Source: JBBQXK01 sp038251625 (GTDB lineage: Bacteria; Pseudomonadota; Alphaproteobacteria; Rhodobacterales; Rhodobacteraceae). From it: 5,669 nucleotides of DNA. The notes under the pieces were generated by a model. It was not told the origin of the DNA. It was given only the letters and a program-made list of their open reading frames with translations, and did no database searches. A program made the translations under genes and the position numbers. The DNA lies in NCBI GenBank assembly GCA_038251625.1, contig JBBSBE010000198.1:1-5669 (forward strand), in the 5' to 3' direction. Below, piece by piece: positions 1 through 5,607 of the stretch (position 1 is the first letter of the stretch; each line of letters opens with the position of its first letter).

Positions 1-105
1 ACGTTCGAGCAGGGAGCGGTCGTCACCATCGATGTGGTTGTGGATAACGATCACGCGCCCGGTCCCGCGACCATGGGCCACCAGCACGGCGCGCCGTCAA
101 ACTGA
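1..105 (+). CDS. C-terminal end of a probable periplasmic copper chaperone (PCu(A)C-like), 5' truncated by the window
   Basis: Frame 1 is open from the first base to a TGA at 103-105 and gives 34 residues. They begin TFEQGAVVTIDVVVDN and end in a segment rich in His, Met, Gly and Pro (MGHQHG) just before the stop. A beta-strand pattern with an 'LTF(E)xGxxxTVxVPVD'-like block, followed by a short His/Met tail, is what I associate with the end of PCu(A)C (formerly DUF461) copper chaperones. These bind Cu(I) in the periplasm and hand it to cytochrome oxidase assembly. The main copper-binding residues lie upstream of the window, so they cannot be checked. The gene converges on the minus-strand cluster with only 9 bp between stop codons, and I see no terminator hairpin there. 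The assignment is tentative; another His/Met-tailed secreted protein is possible. Confidence 0.5.
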   Translation, partial: TFEQGAVVTIDVVVDNDHAPGPATMGHQHGAPSN

Positions 106-114
106 ACGCGTCGC

Positions 115-420
115 TCAGCCCGCGCAGGCGGCCTGGGCGATCTCGCCAAATGCCTTGTAGCGGGCCCAGAAGGCGTTATCGCCGTCGGATTTCGACATGC
201 GCACCTCTTGTGCCTTGTCGGGATCCTGAAAGAACTTTGCGGCCTTGCGCTGGTCAGATGACCGCAGGGTCTGATCGGCTGCCGACTGGATGCAATTGCA
301 CAAGGCCCGGTTTCCCGCGGCGCGATCCGTCCGAAGGCAGGCGGTCTCTATCGGCCCGGCAAACGCGCCCGATGACATCGCGCAAACCGCCAGCGTAGCC
401 CCAAAAACGATCCGGATCAT
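115..420 (-). CDS. Small secreted four-cysteine protein of unknown function
   Basis: This 101-residue protein starts with a clear Sec signal peptide: Arg3, a hydrophobic stretch at residues 4-18, and a likely cleavage after AFA (residue 21). The mature part of about 80 residues carries four cysteines (C28, C41, C43, C99), enough for two disulfides in the periplasm. Its centre is charged, with a block 'SDQRKAAKFFQDPDKAQEVR', and a 'FWARYKAFG' motif lies before the terminal Cys. I recognise the layout (ACxR..., LCxCIQ..., FF.DP.KAQE.R, FW.RYK.FG) as a small conserved family of Rhodobacteraceae. Some members carry an 'arginine transporter' label in public annotation, as I recall, which nothing in this sequence supports. 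The ATG is well supported by GAGGG six bases upstream. It is the last gene of the minus-strand cluster, 63 bp after the preceding ORF. The function is unknown. Confidence 0.85.
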   Translation of the reverse strand: MIRIVFGATLAVCAMSSGAFAGPIETACLRTDRAAGNRALCNCIQSAADQTLRSSDQRKAAKFFQDPDKAQEVRMSKSDGDNAFWARYKAFGEIAQAACAG

Positions 421-483
421 CGACTGCCCTCACTCTGCCGGGGCAGGGCGCAAGGCCCGTGCCACCTGTTATTGTTGACCTGA

Positions 484-816
484 TTATGCCGAGTCCGGCA
501 ACGTGTTGCAATCAAAGAAACAATCCCCATTGCCCTTTGCAAGGACCGCAACCTGTGGTGGCAACTGGCGCGCGCTGCCCATCATTTGCTCGTCAGCGCC
601 TTCCCGTCCCTCTCTTTTGGTATCCGCCCACCCCCCCAGCTGCACGACACGGGAAATCCCCTGCACCAGTATTTCGCGGTCTTCCGCATCGCCCGGCCTG
701 GCGAAAAAGATGTCGTGGCCGATGGTGAAGGCCTTGGCCTTCACGCCTTTCAGATCGCCCGTGGTCTGCTTTGCAATGCCTTCCCGTCCGGCCTTGCCTG
801 CCGCCCCTGATCCCAC
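484..816 (-). CDS. DUF4157 (eCIS-core/zincin-like) small protein lacking the HExxH motif; possibly decaying
   Basis: I place the start at a GTG (814-816) because GAGGG (824-828) sits 7 bases upstream; the frame has no ATG between the hydroxylase stop and this point. It gives 110 residues. Residues about 27-62 follow the DUF4157 pattern: the AFTIGHDIFFA block (29-39), then a spacer, then ILVQGISRVVQLGG (49-62). Family members typically read A(F/Y)TxGxDIxF...LLxHExxHVVQQ. Here the zinc-binding HExxH is QGISR (bases 649-663), so both His and the Glu are gone and protease activity is unlikely. The change fits a few point substitutions in an ancestral HEISH. The remaining C-terminal 48 residues, with two Cys near the end, match nothing I know. 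It lies 46 bp after the hydroxylase gene and reads in the same direction. The ORF is intact, so it may be expressed, or it may be an early pseudogene. Confidence 0.55.
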   Translation of the reverse strand: MGSGAAGKAGREGIAKQTTGDLKGVKAKAFTIGHDIFFARPGDAEDREILVQGISRVVQLGGWADTKREGREGADEQMMGSARQLPPQVAVLAKGNGDCFFDCNTLPDSA

Positions 817-823
817 GGGAAAA

Positions 824-828
824 CCCTC
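824..828 (-). promoter_or_regulatory. Ribosome binding site GAGGG that fixes a GTG start
   Basis: On the minus strand GAGGG is followed by 7 bases and then GTG at 816-814. This is the only well-placed initiation signal in that frame after the hydroxylase stop at 863, so it argues for translation of the DUF4157-like ORF from GTG. It also argues against the much longer reading that overlaps the hydroxylase gene. Confidence 0.5.
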
Positions 829-862
829 GCGGATGTAACGGCCTTGGTTGATCGGTTCGTCG

Positions 863-1510
863 TCACTCGGCCCACATGCGCAGCAGGTTTGACCGCGTGC
901 GCGCCAGCCGCGCCACCTGCGGCCCGTCGCCCTGCGCGGCCGCAACGGCGGCATCCAGATCCCACAGGATCTCGCGTCGCGCTGCATCGCGCACCCAGCT
1001 TGTAACCCAGCCCACAACCGCGTAGCGCACACCCGCCGTCACCGGCTCAACCCGGTGCAGCGTGTCCGAAGGGTAAAGCACCACCTCGCCCGCGGGCAAC
1101 CGCACGGCGCGATCCTCGGCCCGCTCTTCCACCACCAGATCGCCACCGGCATAGGTCTCAGGATCGGTCAGGAACAACGTGAACGACAGGTCGGTCCGCG
1201 CGCCCGCCATGATCGCGTCGTCCACATGGCTGCCATAGGTCTGCCCGCCCTCGTAGCGCGACACAAGGCAGCGCACGAACGCCTTTGGGCGGGCAGCACT
1301 TTGAAACGCGGGGCTGGTCATCAGCGCGGCCTGCACGCGCGCGATCACCGCATCGCGCTCCGCACCCGCCTCGGCCTGCGCATTGTGCTTGACCGTGCGC
1401 GCCAACGCGCCCGCCGTGCGCCGCCCGTCTTCATAGGGCAGCGCCGCCACCGCCTCTTGCAGCGCCGTCAGGGCAGGGGCCTCAAAAAGCCCCCCGATCA
1501 CATGGAACAT
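863..1510 (-). CDS. piuC: PiuC/YbiX-type Fe(II)/2-oxoglutarate-dependent hydroxylase (PKHD-type)
   Basis: This 215-residue protein matches the usual length (about 225) and layout of PKHD-type hydroxylases. Such enzymes use Fe(II), O2 and 2-oxoglutarate to hydroxylate a substrate that is unknown for this family; several members are induced by iron limitation next to siderophore uptake genes. The iron facial triad is visible: H95 and D97 in YGSHVDD, and H152 in SDTLHRVEPV. R162 is placed to bind 2-oxoglutarate. The strands LSFTLFL, GGDLVVEE and LPAGEVVLYP match the jelly-roll core, and the C-terminal helical part has VRDAARREILWDLD. The ATG is preceded by TGAGGG, whose TGA is the stop codon of the upstream Tat-protein gene. 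The two genes are therefore 7 bp apart and surely co-transcribed. The protein has no signal peptide and is probably cytoplasmic. It could equally be named ybiX. Confidence 0.93.
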   Translation of the reverse strand: MFHVIGGLFEAPALTALQEAVAALPYEDGRRTAGALARTVKHNAQAEAGAERDAVIARVQAALMTSPAFQSAARPKAFVRCLVSRYEGGQTYGSHVDDAIMAGARTDLSFTLFLTDPETYAGGDLVVEERAEDRAVRLPAGEVVLYPSDTLHRVEPVTAGVRYAVVGWVTSWVRDAARREILWDLDAAVAAAQGDGPQVARLARTRSNLLRMWAE

Positions 1511-1517
1511 CGCACCC

Positions 1518-2297
1518 TCACTTCAGCCTGTAGGCCGCAAGCTCCACCCGTGCCGCCGCCGCCACCATTGCGCCGGGGTCGCCCGGCGCTGCGGTGGCCG
1601 TCAGCCCGGCAAACTGTGCCCGCACATCCGACATGCCCTTAAGGGCGGATGCCGCCGCTGCCGCCGCCTCGGGGGCATTCGCACCCGCAAGGTCGGCCAG
1701 CCACAGTCCGGCCACCTCGGAAAACCCCCAGGCGTCGCGGTATTCCTGCGGCAGTGTCACCTCTCCACCCTCAACGCCCGCTTCGATATCTCCGGCGGCC
1801 ACTTTCAGCAGCGCCTCTGCCGCCACCATCCGATCCTTCGCAGACGCATGGTTCCTTGCGGCGTTGATGGCGGCATAAACCGCGTCGCCTTTCGCCACCA
1901 CATCTTCGCGGTCCGCGCCCGCGTTCACAGCGGCGGCAAAGGCCTCAGCCTCGTCCCCGAACGGCGCGGCGCCGATCGTTGCCAGACCCGCTACCAGATC
2001 TTCATAGAAAGCGTGGTGCGAAGCGGCCAGATGCTCCTGCGCCGCCGCGACGGCGCCTTCGGCATAAAGGCCCGCCACGATCCGGTGCTGCGCCTCGAAA
2101 AGGCCAAGCAGCGTCAGAAACGCGACCGTCGCGTCCATCCCGTTCAGCGCGCTGCCCTCACCGCCTTCACCCCCTTCTCCACCCTCCTGCGACCAAAGCG
2201 GTGCTGCCGTCGTGGCCAGCGTCAGCGCGGCTGCCCCACCGGCCAGAAGGCTGCGGCGCGGGATGATGGGGCGCGGGGTGCGGGGGGTGTGGGTCAT
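1518..2297 (-). CDS. Tat-exported, alanine-rich helical periplasmic protein upstream of piuC
   Basis: The N-terminus carries a twin-arginine signal, PRRSLLAGG at residues 13-21, followed by a hydrophobic Ala/Leu/Thr stretch to about residue 34. A low-complexity linker of EGG repeats (38-48) follows. The mature part (about 50-259) is Ala-rich, apparently all-helical, with no membrane segment. It has acidic/His clusters such as FEAQH (67-71) and EHLAASHHAFYED (88-100) that could bind metal, which is inference only. I chose the ATG at 2295-2297 (259 aa) because AGGAG lies 9 bases upstream. The ATG at 2304-2306 abuts that AGGAG with no spacing and would only add MTA. Tat export suggests folding or cofactor loading before export. 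Together with piuC 7 bp downstream this looks like a two-gene iron-response unit. I cannot name the family with confidence; the protein may be specific to Rhodobacterales. Confidence 0.85.
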   Translation of the reverse strand: MTHTPRTPRPIIPRRSLLAGGAAALTLATTAAPLWSQEGGEGGEGGEGSALNGMDATVAFLTLLGLFEAQHRIVAGLYAEGAVAAAQEHLAASHHAFYEDLVAGLATIGAAPFGDEAEAFAAAVNAGADREDVVAKGDAVYAAINAARNHASAKDRMVAAEALLKVAAGDIEAGVEGGEVTLPQEYRDAWGFSEVAGLWLADLAGANAPEAAAAAASALKGMSDVRAQFAGLTATAAPGDPGAMVAAAARVELAAYRLK

Positions 2298-2306
2298 GGC
2301 AGTCAT

Positions 2307-2311
2307 CTCCT
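2307..2311 (-). promoter_or_regulatory. Ribosome binding site deciding the Tat-protein start
   Basis: AGGAG on the minus strand directly touches the ATG at 2306-2304 but is 9 bases from the in-frame ATG at 2297-2295. The spacing favours the downstream start, which also gives a conventional distance between the initiator Met and the twin-arginine motif. Confidence 0.55.
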
Positions 2312-2340
2312 GTCGATCGAACGCCTTACGGTACGGACCG

Positions 2341-2370
2341 GGAATACAGGCGGGGGCATCTGATTGTCAA
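2341..2370 (-). promoter_or_regulatory. Candidate sigma-70-type promoter for the Tat-protein/piuC cluster
   Basis: On the minus strand a perfect TTGACA (2365-2370) is followed after 18 bases by TATTCC (2341-2346), a weak -10. It lies 44 bp upstream of the assigned ATG and just downstream of the broken sulfotransferase, where a promoter is expected. A short inverted repeat CGGT-N4-ACCG (2329-2340) and the palindrome TCGATCGA (2313-2320) sit between the -10 and the start codon and could be regulator sites. I see no convincing Fur, Irr or RirA box. Confidence 0.35.
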
Positions 2371-2380
2371 ACGGTTTTAG

Positions 2381-2761
2381 TCAGGAATTAACGTCGCTCC
2401 TTTCCGGCCATGCGCGCCGCGCCGGGGCCAGCAACGCGCGGTGCGTGGGCCAAAGGCGGCAAGGCCGTCCCCACAAGGCCGCACGCCTGCAACAGGGGTG
2501 CCCCGTCACTTCGCCAGGATCGCTGGCGTTGATGTCGATCCACGGCGACGCGTCCAAAAACGGCGCAGACCCGCCCGCTCCGCCCGCAATCGGCAACACA
2601 ACAATCCCCAGCGTCCAGGTCGTCCCCGATTTCCGTGGCCTCACCACGGCGATATCGCCCCCGCGCGGCCCGAAGGTCCGCCATCGGGCCGGCTCGGTGA
2701 CGGCGCCGTGATCGTCTCTCGCTGGCGGCTCGGGGTCATTCAGCACTGGATTCTCCGCCAT
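2381..2761 (-). pseudogene. Truncated sulfotransferase, N-terminal remnant only
   Basis: Reading from ATG at 2761 (or from GTG at 2746, which has GGAG six bases upstream), the translation contains GDIAVVRPRKSGTTWTLGIV (residues 35-54). This is the 5'-phosphosulfate-binding loop of PAPS-dependent sulfotransferases, normally (P)PKSGTTW; Lys44 and the SGTTW core are present but the Pro before Lys is Arg. A second family block follows at 73-78 (PWIDIN). The segment between them is Gly-rich and looks eroded. After about residue 87 (base ~2500) nothing resembles a sulfotransferase in any frame, and the reading ends at 2381 after 126 residues. Whole enzymes have about 250-300 residues and need further conserved parts for the 3'-phosphate site. 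I conclude it is a gene remnant, lost through a 3' deletion between it and the Tat-protein promoter. It is divergent from lepA, with 70 bp between the starts. Confidence 0.6.
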
Positions 2762-2831
2762 TTTCCGGTATCTGACGGCCACAGCCTGCACCTTTGGCGC
2801 CGACCCGCCACTCCTCCAGCCCCGGACCCGC

Positions 2832-4631
2832 ATGACCGAGCTTTCCCGCATCCGCAACTTCTCCATCGTGGCCCATATCGACCACGGCAAATCCACCCTC
2901 GCGGATCGCCTGATCCAGCTGACGGGCACGGTGGCCGCGCGCGACATGAAGGCGCAGATGCTCGATTCGATGGATATCGAGCGGGAACGCGGCATCACCA
3001 TCAAGGCCAACACCGTCCGCATCGAATACCCCGCAAAGGACGGCCACACCTATATCCTGAACCTCATCGACACCCCCGGCCACGTCGACTTCGCCTATGA
3101 AGTGTCGCGGTCGATGCGCGCCGTCGAAGGCTCGCTCCTCGTGGTCGATGCCTCGCAGGGCGTCGAGGCGCAGACCCTCGCCAACGTCTATCAGGCCCTC
3201 GATGCGGGGCACGAGATCGTGCCGGTCCTGAACAAGATCGACCTCCCCGCCGCCGAACCGCAACGCGTCAAGGAACAGATCGAGGATGTCATCGGCCTCG
3301 ACGCCTCGGACGCGCTCCTCATCTCCGCGAAATCCGGCCTCGGCATCCCCGACGTGCTCGAGGCGATCGTCCACCGCCTCCCCGCCCCCAAGGGCGACCG
3401 CGACGCACCCCTGAAGGCCATGCTGGTCGATAGCTGGTATGACGCCTACCTCGGCGTCGTCGTCATGATCCGCATCATGGACGGCACCGTGAAGAAGGGC
3501 GACCGCATCAAGATGATGCAGACCGGCGCCGCCTACGGCATCGACAAGCTCGCCGTCCTGAAACCCCAGATGGTGGATATCGCCGAACTGGGGCCGGGCG
3601 AGATCGGCATCTTCACCGCCTCCATCAAGCAGGTCCGCGATACCCGCGTCGGCGACACCGTCACCCACGAACGCAAACCCTGCGCCACGCCCCTGCCGGG
3701 CTTCAAACCCTCGCAGCCCGTGGTCTTCTGCGGCCTCTTCCCCGTCGATGCCAACGATTTCGACGCGCTCCGCGACGCCATCGAAAAGCTCACCCTCAAC
3801 GACGCCTCCTTTTCCTCCGAGATGGAAACCTCCGCCGCCCTCGGCTTCGGCTTCCGCTGCGGCTTTCTCGGCCTCCTCCACCTCGAGGTGATCCGCGACC
3901 GGCTGGAACGCGAATACGACCTCGACCTCATCACCACCGCCCCTTCCGTCGTCTACCACCTCAACCTGCGCGACGGCACGATGATGGAGCTTCACAACCC
4001 CGCCGACATGCCCGACCTCACCCTCGTCGACCACATCGACGAGCCGCGCATCAAGGCCACCATCCTCGTCCCCGACGAATACCTCGGCGACATCCTGAAA
4101 CTCTGCCAGGACCGCCGCGGCATCCAGCTTGACCTCTCCTACGCCGGCAACCGCGCCATGGTGGTCTACGACCTGCCGCTGAACGAGGTTGTCTTCGACT
4201 TCTACGACCGCCTGAAATCGGTGACCAAAGGCTACGCCAGCTTCGACTATTCGCTGACCGGGTATCGTGAGGATTTCCTCGTGAAGATGTCGATCCTCGT
4301 GAACGACGAACCCGTCGATGCGCTTTCCATGATGGTCCACCGCGACCGGGCAGAGATGCGCGGCCGCGCGATGGTGGAAAAACTGAAGGAACTCATCCCC
4401 CGCCACATGTTCAAGATCCCCATCCAGGCCGCCATCGGCGCCCGGGTGATCGCGCGCGAGACGTTGAGTGCCATGCGCAAGGATGTGACGGCGAAATGCT
4501 ACGGCGGGGATGCGACGCGGAAGAAGAAGCTTCTGGAGAAGCAGAAAGAGGGCAAGAAGCGGATGCGCCAGTTCGGGAAGGTGGAGATTCCCCAGACGGC
4601 GTTCATAAGTGCGTTGAAGATGGATGGTTGA
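2832..4631 (+). CDS. lepA: Elongation factor 4 (LepA), ribosome-associated translational GTPase
   Basis: The protein has 599 residues, the normal length for LepA/EF4, which binds ribosomes and acts in back-translocation and in 30S assembly or initiation. All GTPase motifs are present: G1 AHIDHGKS (14-21), switch I with RGIT (53-56), G3 DTPGH (80-84), G4 NKID (134-137) and G5 SAK (165-167). These are followed by the EF-Tu-like domain 2, two EF-G-like alpha/beta domains with the conserved GFGFRCGFLGLLH and YREDFLVKMSILVN blocks, and the LepA-specific C-terminus. That C-terminus has the basic region KCYGGDATRKKKLLEKQKEGKKRM and the ending VEIPQTAFISALKMDG. The ATG at 2832 puts G1 at the usual distance; the ribosome binding site is weak (a GGA at 2824-2826). 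The last about 180 bases switch from C-ending to G-ending codons, unlike the body of the gene. There is no obvious terminator after the stop. Confidence 0.98.
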   Translation: MTELSRIRNFSIVAHIDHGKSTLADRLIQLTGTVAARDMKAQMLDSMDIERERGITIKANTVRIEYPAKDGHTYILNLIDTPGHVDFAYEVSRSMRAVEGSLLVVDASQGVEAQTLANVYQALDAGHEIVPVLNKIDLPAAEPQRVKEQIEDVIGLDASDALLISAKSGLGIPDVLEAIVHRLPAPKGDRDAPLKAMLVDSWYDAYLGVVVMIRIMDGTVKKGDRIKMMQTGAAYGIDKLAVLKPQMVDIAELGPGEIGIFTASIKQVRDTRVGDTVTHERKPCATPLPGFKPSQPVVFCGLFPVDANDFDALRDAIEKLTLNDASFSSEMETSAALGFGFRCGFLGLLHLEVIRDRLEREYDLDLITTAPSVVYHLNLRDGTMMELHNPADMPDLTLVDHIDEPRIKATILVPDEYLGDILKLCQDRRGIQLDLSYAGNRAMVVYDLPLNEVVFDFYDRLKSVTKGYASFDYSLTGYREDFLVKMSILVNDEPVDALSMMVHRDRAEMRGRAMVEKLKELIPRHMFKIPIQAAIGARVIARETLSAMRKDVTAKCYGGDATRKKKLLEKQKEGKKRMRQFGKVEIPQTAFISALKMDG

Positions 4632-4746
4632 GGGGTGTTGCGTCGGACATAGTGTTGCCTCACTCCTGTCAAGAATTCGTCAATACACTTGTGTTCATTT
4701 ATCATGATGATAAATACCAGCGGTAAGGTACGAATCTGGATGCAGG
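4632..4746. other. Intergenic spacer between lepA and the toxin-antitoxin pair
   Basis: This 115-bp spacer is clearly richer in A+T than the lepA body. It holds a 7-base direct repeat GTGTTGC (4635-4641 and 4652-4658), a weak imperfect stem AGGGGTG/CACTCCT (4631-4637 and 4661-4667) with a long loop and no T-run, and then the palindromic control region of the downstream pair. I see no ORF or RNA gene in it. Confidence 0.5.
4676..4716 (+). promoter_or_regulatory. Candidate promoter with palindromic operator for the toxin-antitoxin pair
   Basis: A perfect inverted repeat, TTTATCAT-G-ATGATAAA (4698-4714), lies 32 bp before the toxin start. A smaller palindrome, ACAC-TT-GTGT (4685-4694), is just upstream. 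Possible promoter elements overlap them: TTGTGT (4689-4694) with TAAATA (4711-4716) at 16-base spacing, or TTCGTC (4676-4681) with TATCAT (4700-4705) at 18. A palindrome inside the promoter is typical of autoregulation by an HTH antitoxin, so I infer the protein encoded at 5093-5548 binds here. The choice of -35/-10 is uncertain; the palindrome itself is certain. Confidence 0.55.
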
Positions 4747-5082
4747 ATGGCAGCAAAAGACCAGCCGTGGAAGCCGGCGGTTGCGACCAAGCACATCAAC
4801 GCAATTGCGCGTGAGAAGCAGGTTAGCATCGCGATCACGATACATGCCAAGGAGAGAATGCATGAACGTAACCTGCTCATGTCGGACCAGTTGTTCGTCC
4901 TAAGAAATGGGCATGTGTATGAGGAACCTCAAGCGTCAACTGTAGTTGGCCTCTGTAAGTACAGTGTTGAGAGCCAGTCGCCCAACTCGGGTGCAAGGTT
5001 TCTAAGGGTGGTTGCCGTTCCTGATACCCAATCGTGCCAAATCAAAGTCATGACCATAATGTGGCGCGACGAAAGAAAGTGA
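4747..5082 (+). CDS. DUF4258-family protein, probable toxin of a type II toxin-antitoxin pair
   Basis: This 111-residue protein carries the DUF4258 hallmark near residues 30-60: TIHAKERMHERNL (31-43), a short acidic/aliphatic segment, then LRNGHVYEE (52-60). In the family this is H-A-x-x-R-M-x-x-R followed by a G-x-(V/I) strand. The C-terminal half ends in beta-like segments FLRVVAVP and IKVMTIMW. DUF4258 proteins are small, RelE/MqsR-like in setting, and often sit next to HTH antitoxins; an RNase-type role is the usual guess, and H33, R37, H39 and R41 are the natural candidate residues. That function is inferred. It precedes a probable antitoxin gene by 10 bp, giving a toxin-first order like mqsRA or higBA. 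The ATG at 4747 has GGA six bases upstream, a modest signal. The base composition is much lower in G+C than the genes to the left, which suggests horizontal acquisition. Confidence 0.8.
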   Translation: MAAKDQPWKPAVATKHINAIAREKQVSIAITIHAKERMHERNLLMSDQLFVLRNGHVYEEPQASTVVGLCKYSVESQSPNSGARFLRVVAVPDTQSCQIKVMTIMWRDERK

Positions 5083-5092
5083 TGGAGAAGAA

Positions 5093-5548
5093 ATGGCGGT
5101 CTATAACTACACAGAGTGTGGTCTGGACAACGTAATGATCGAAGGACTGGATGTCGTGAAGGACCATGCTGGCGAAGAAACGACGGTGATTCCAGCGATT
5201 GGCCTGCTGCATCAGGTCATTGCGGAAGGAATTGTGTCGCTGCCGATCAAAATGAGTGGGCGTGAGCTTCGGTTCCTGCGCTCCGAAATGGGCTTGACGC
5301 AAGCACAGCTTGCAGAAGTGCTGAAGGTCACTCTCCTAACAGTAAGCCGTTGGGAGCGTGAAGAAAATCCGATCCATGATGCAGCTGAAATGCTGGTCCG
5401 GCTGATGGCGATTGAGCGACTCGACCTCGACGTGTCGATGGGTGTTGATGCGGTATCGGCAAAAGTCACCCTTGGGCCTCGTCGTGATCCAATCCGAATA
5501 GATGGCAGTGACCCAAGTCACTACCAACTTGTGGACACGGCTGCTTAG
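5093..5548 (+). CDS. MqsA-like helix-turn-helix protein, probable antitoxin and autorepressor
   Basis: This 151-residue protein has two parts. The N-terminal segment begins YNYTECGLDNVMIEGLD (4-20), a signature I associate with HTH antitoxins paired with DUF4258 or MqsR-like toxins. Only one Cys (C9) remains, so it does not form the four-Cys zinc site of E. coli MqsA. Residues about 55-90 form an XRE/MqsA-type HTH, SGRELRFLRSEMGLTQAQLA followed by EVLKVTLLTVSRWERE, with GLTQ and the SRWE recognition region intact. The tail (about 95-151) is helical, then polar. The start is supported by GGAG five bases upstream of ATG, and the gap from the toxin stop is 10 bp, so the two genes are one operon. 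It should neutralise the toxin and bind the palindrome at 4698-4714. It could instead be a plain regulator, but the partner makes the antitoxin role likely. Confidence 0.82.
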   Translation: MAVYNYTECGLDNVMIEGLDVVKDHAGEETTVIPAIGLLHQVIAEGIVSLPIKMSGRELRFLRSEMGLTQAQLAEVLKVTLLTVSRWEREENPIHDAAEMLVRLMAIERLDLDVSMGVDAVSAKVTLGPRRDPIRIDGSDPSHYQLVDTAA

Positions 5549-5602
5549 GTCTGCTTGTGGTACGTAGTGGCGGGGTTCAACCCGCCCCATTCCCAACAGA
5601 CC
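5548..5602. terminator. Nested hairpin after the antitoxin gene, possible terminator
   Basis: An inner stem GGCGGG (5569-5574) pairs perfectly with CCCGCC (5581-5586) around a six-base loop. An outer arm GGTCTG-C-TTG, starting at the last base of the antitoxin stop, pairs with CAACAGACC (5594-5602) with one bulged base. The nesting makes a long cruciform-capable element right behind the operon. No T-run follows on the + strand, so it is not a classical intrinsic terminator; it may act with Rho, protect the mRNA end, or simply be an intergenic repeat. Confidence 0.45.
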
Positions 5603-5607
5603 CCAAC

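Noticed and set aside
503..838. Plus-strand open frame of 111 codons
   Set aside because: It is antisense to the DUF4157-like ORF and rich in Pro/Ser/Arg with no recognisable domain. The minus frame has the family motif.
484..1032. Longer version of the DUF4157-like frame starting at an ATG at 1032
   Set aside because: It would overlap the end of the well-supported hydroxylase gene by 170 bp, and its first 70 residues look like an off-frame shadow. The GTG at 816 with GAGGG is better.
1518..2306. ATG at 2304-2306 as the start of the Tat protein
   Set aside because: The AGGAG directly abuts this ATG, leaving no spacing; the in-frame ATG at 2297 is ideally spaced.
2366..2395. Iron-responsive (Irr/Fur-type) box in the AT-rich stretch upstream of the Tat-protein/piuC genes
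   Set aside because: The TTTTAGTCAGGAATTAA stretch is suggestive, but it has no clear inverted symmetry or good match to a known consensus.
2364..3100. Plus-strand open frames just before and into lepA
   Set aside because: They have Pro/Arg-rich shadow composition, and they conflict with the sulfotransferase remnant and the lepA start.
2736..4406. Long open frame of 556 codons on the minus strand opposite lepA
   Set aside because: It lies antisense to an unmistakable lepA. Its Val/Asp/Gly/His-rich composition is the usual by-product of C-biased third positions, and it shows no family motif.
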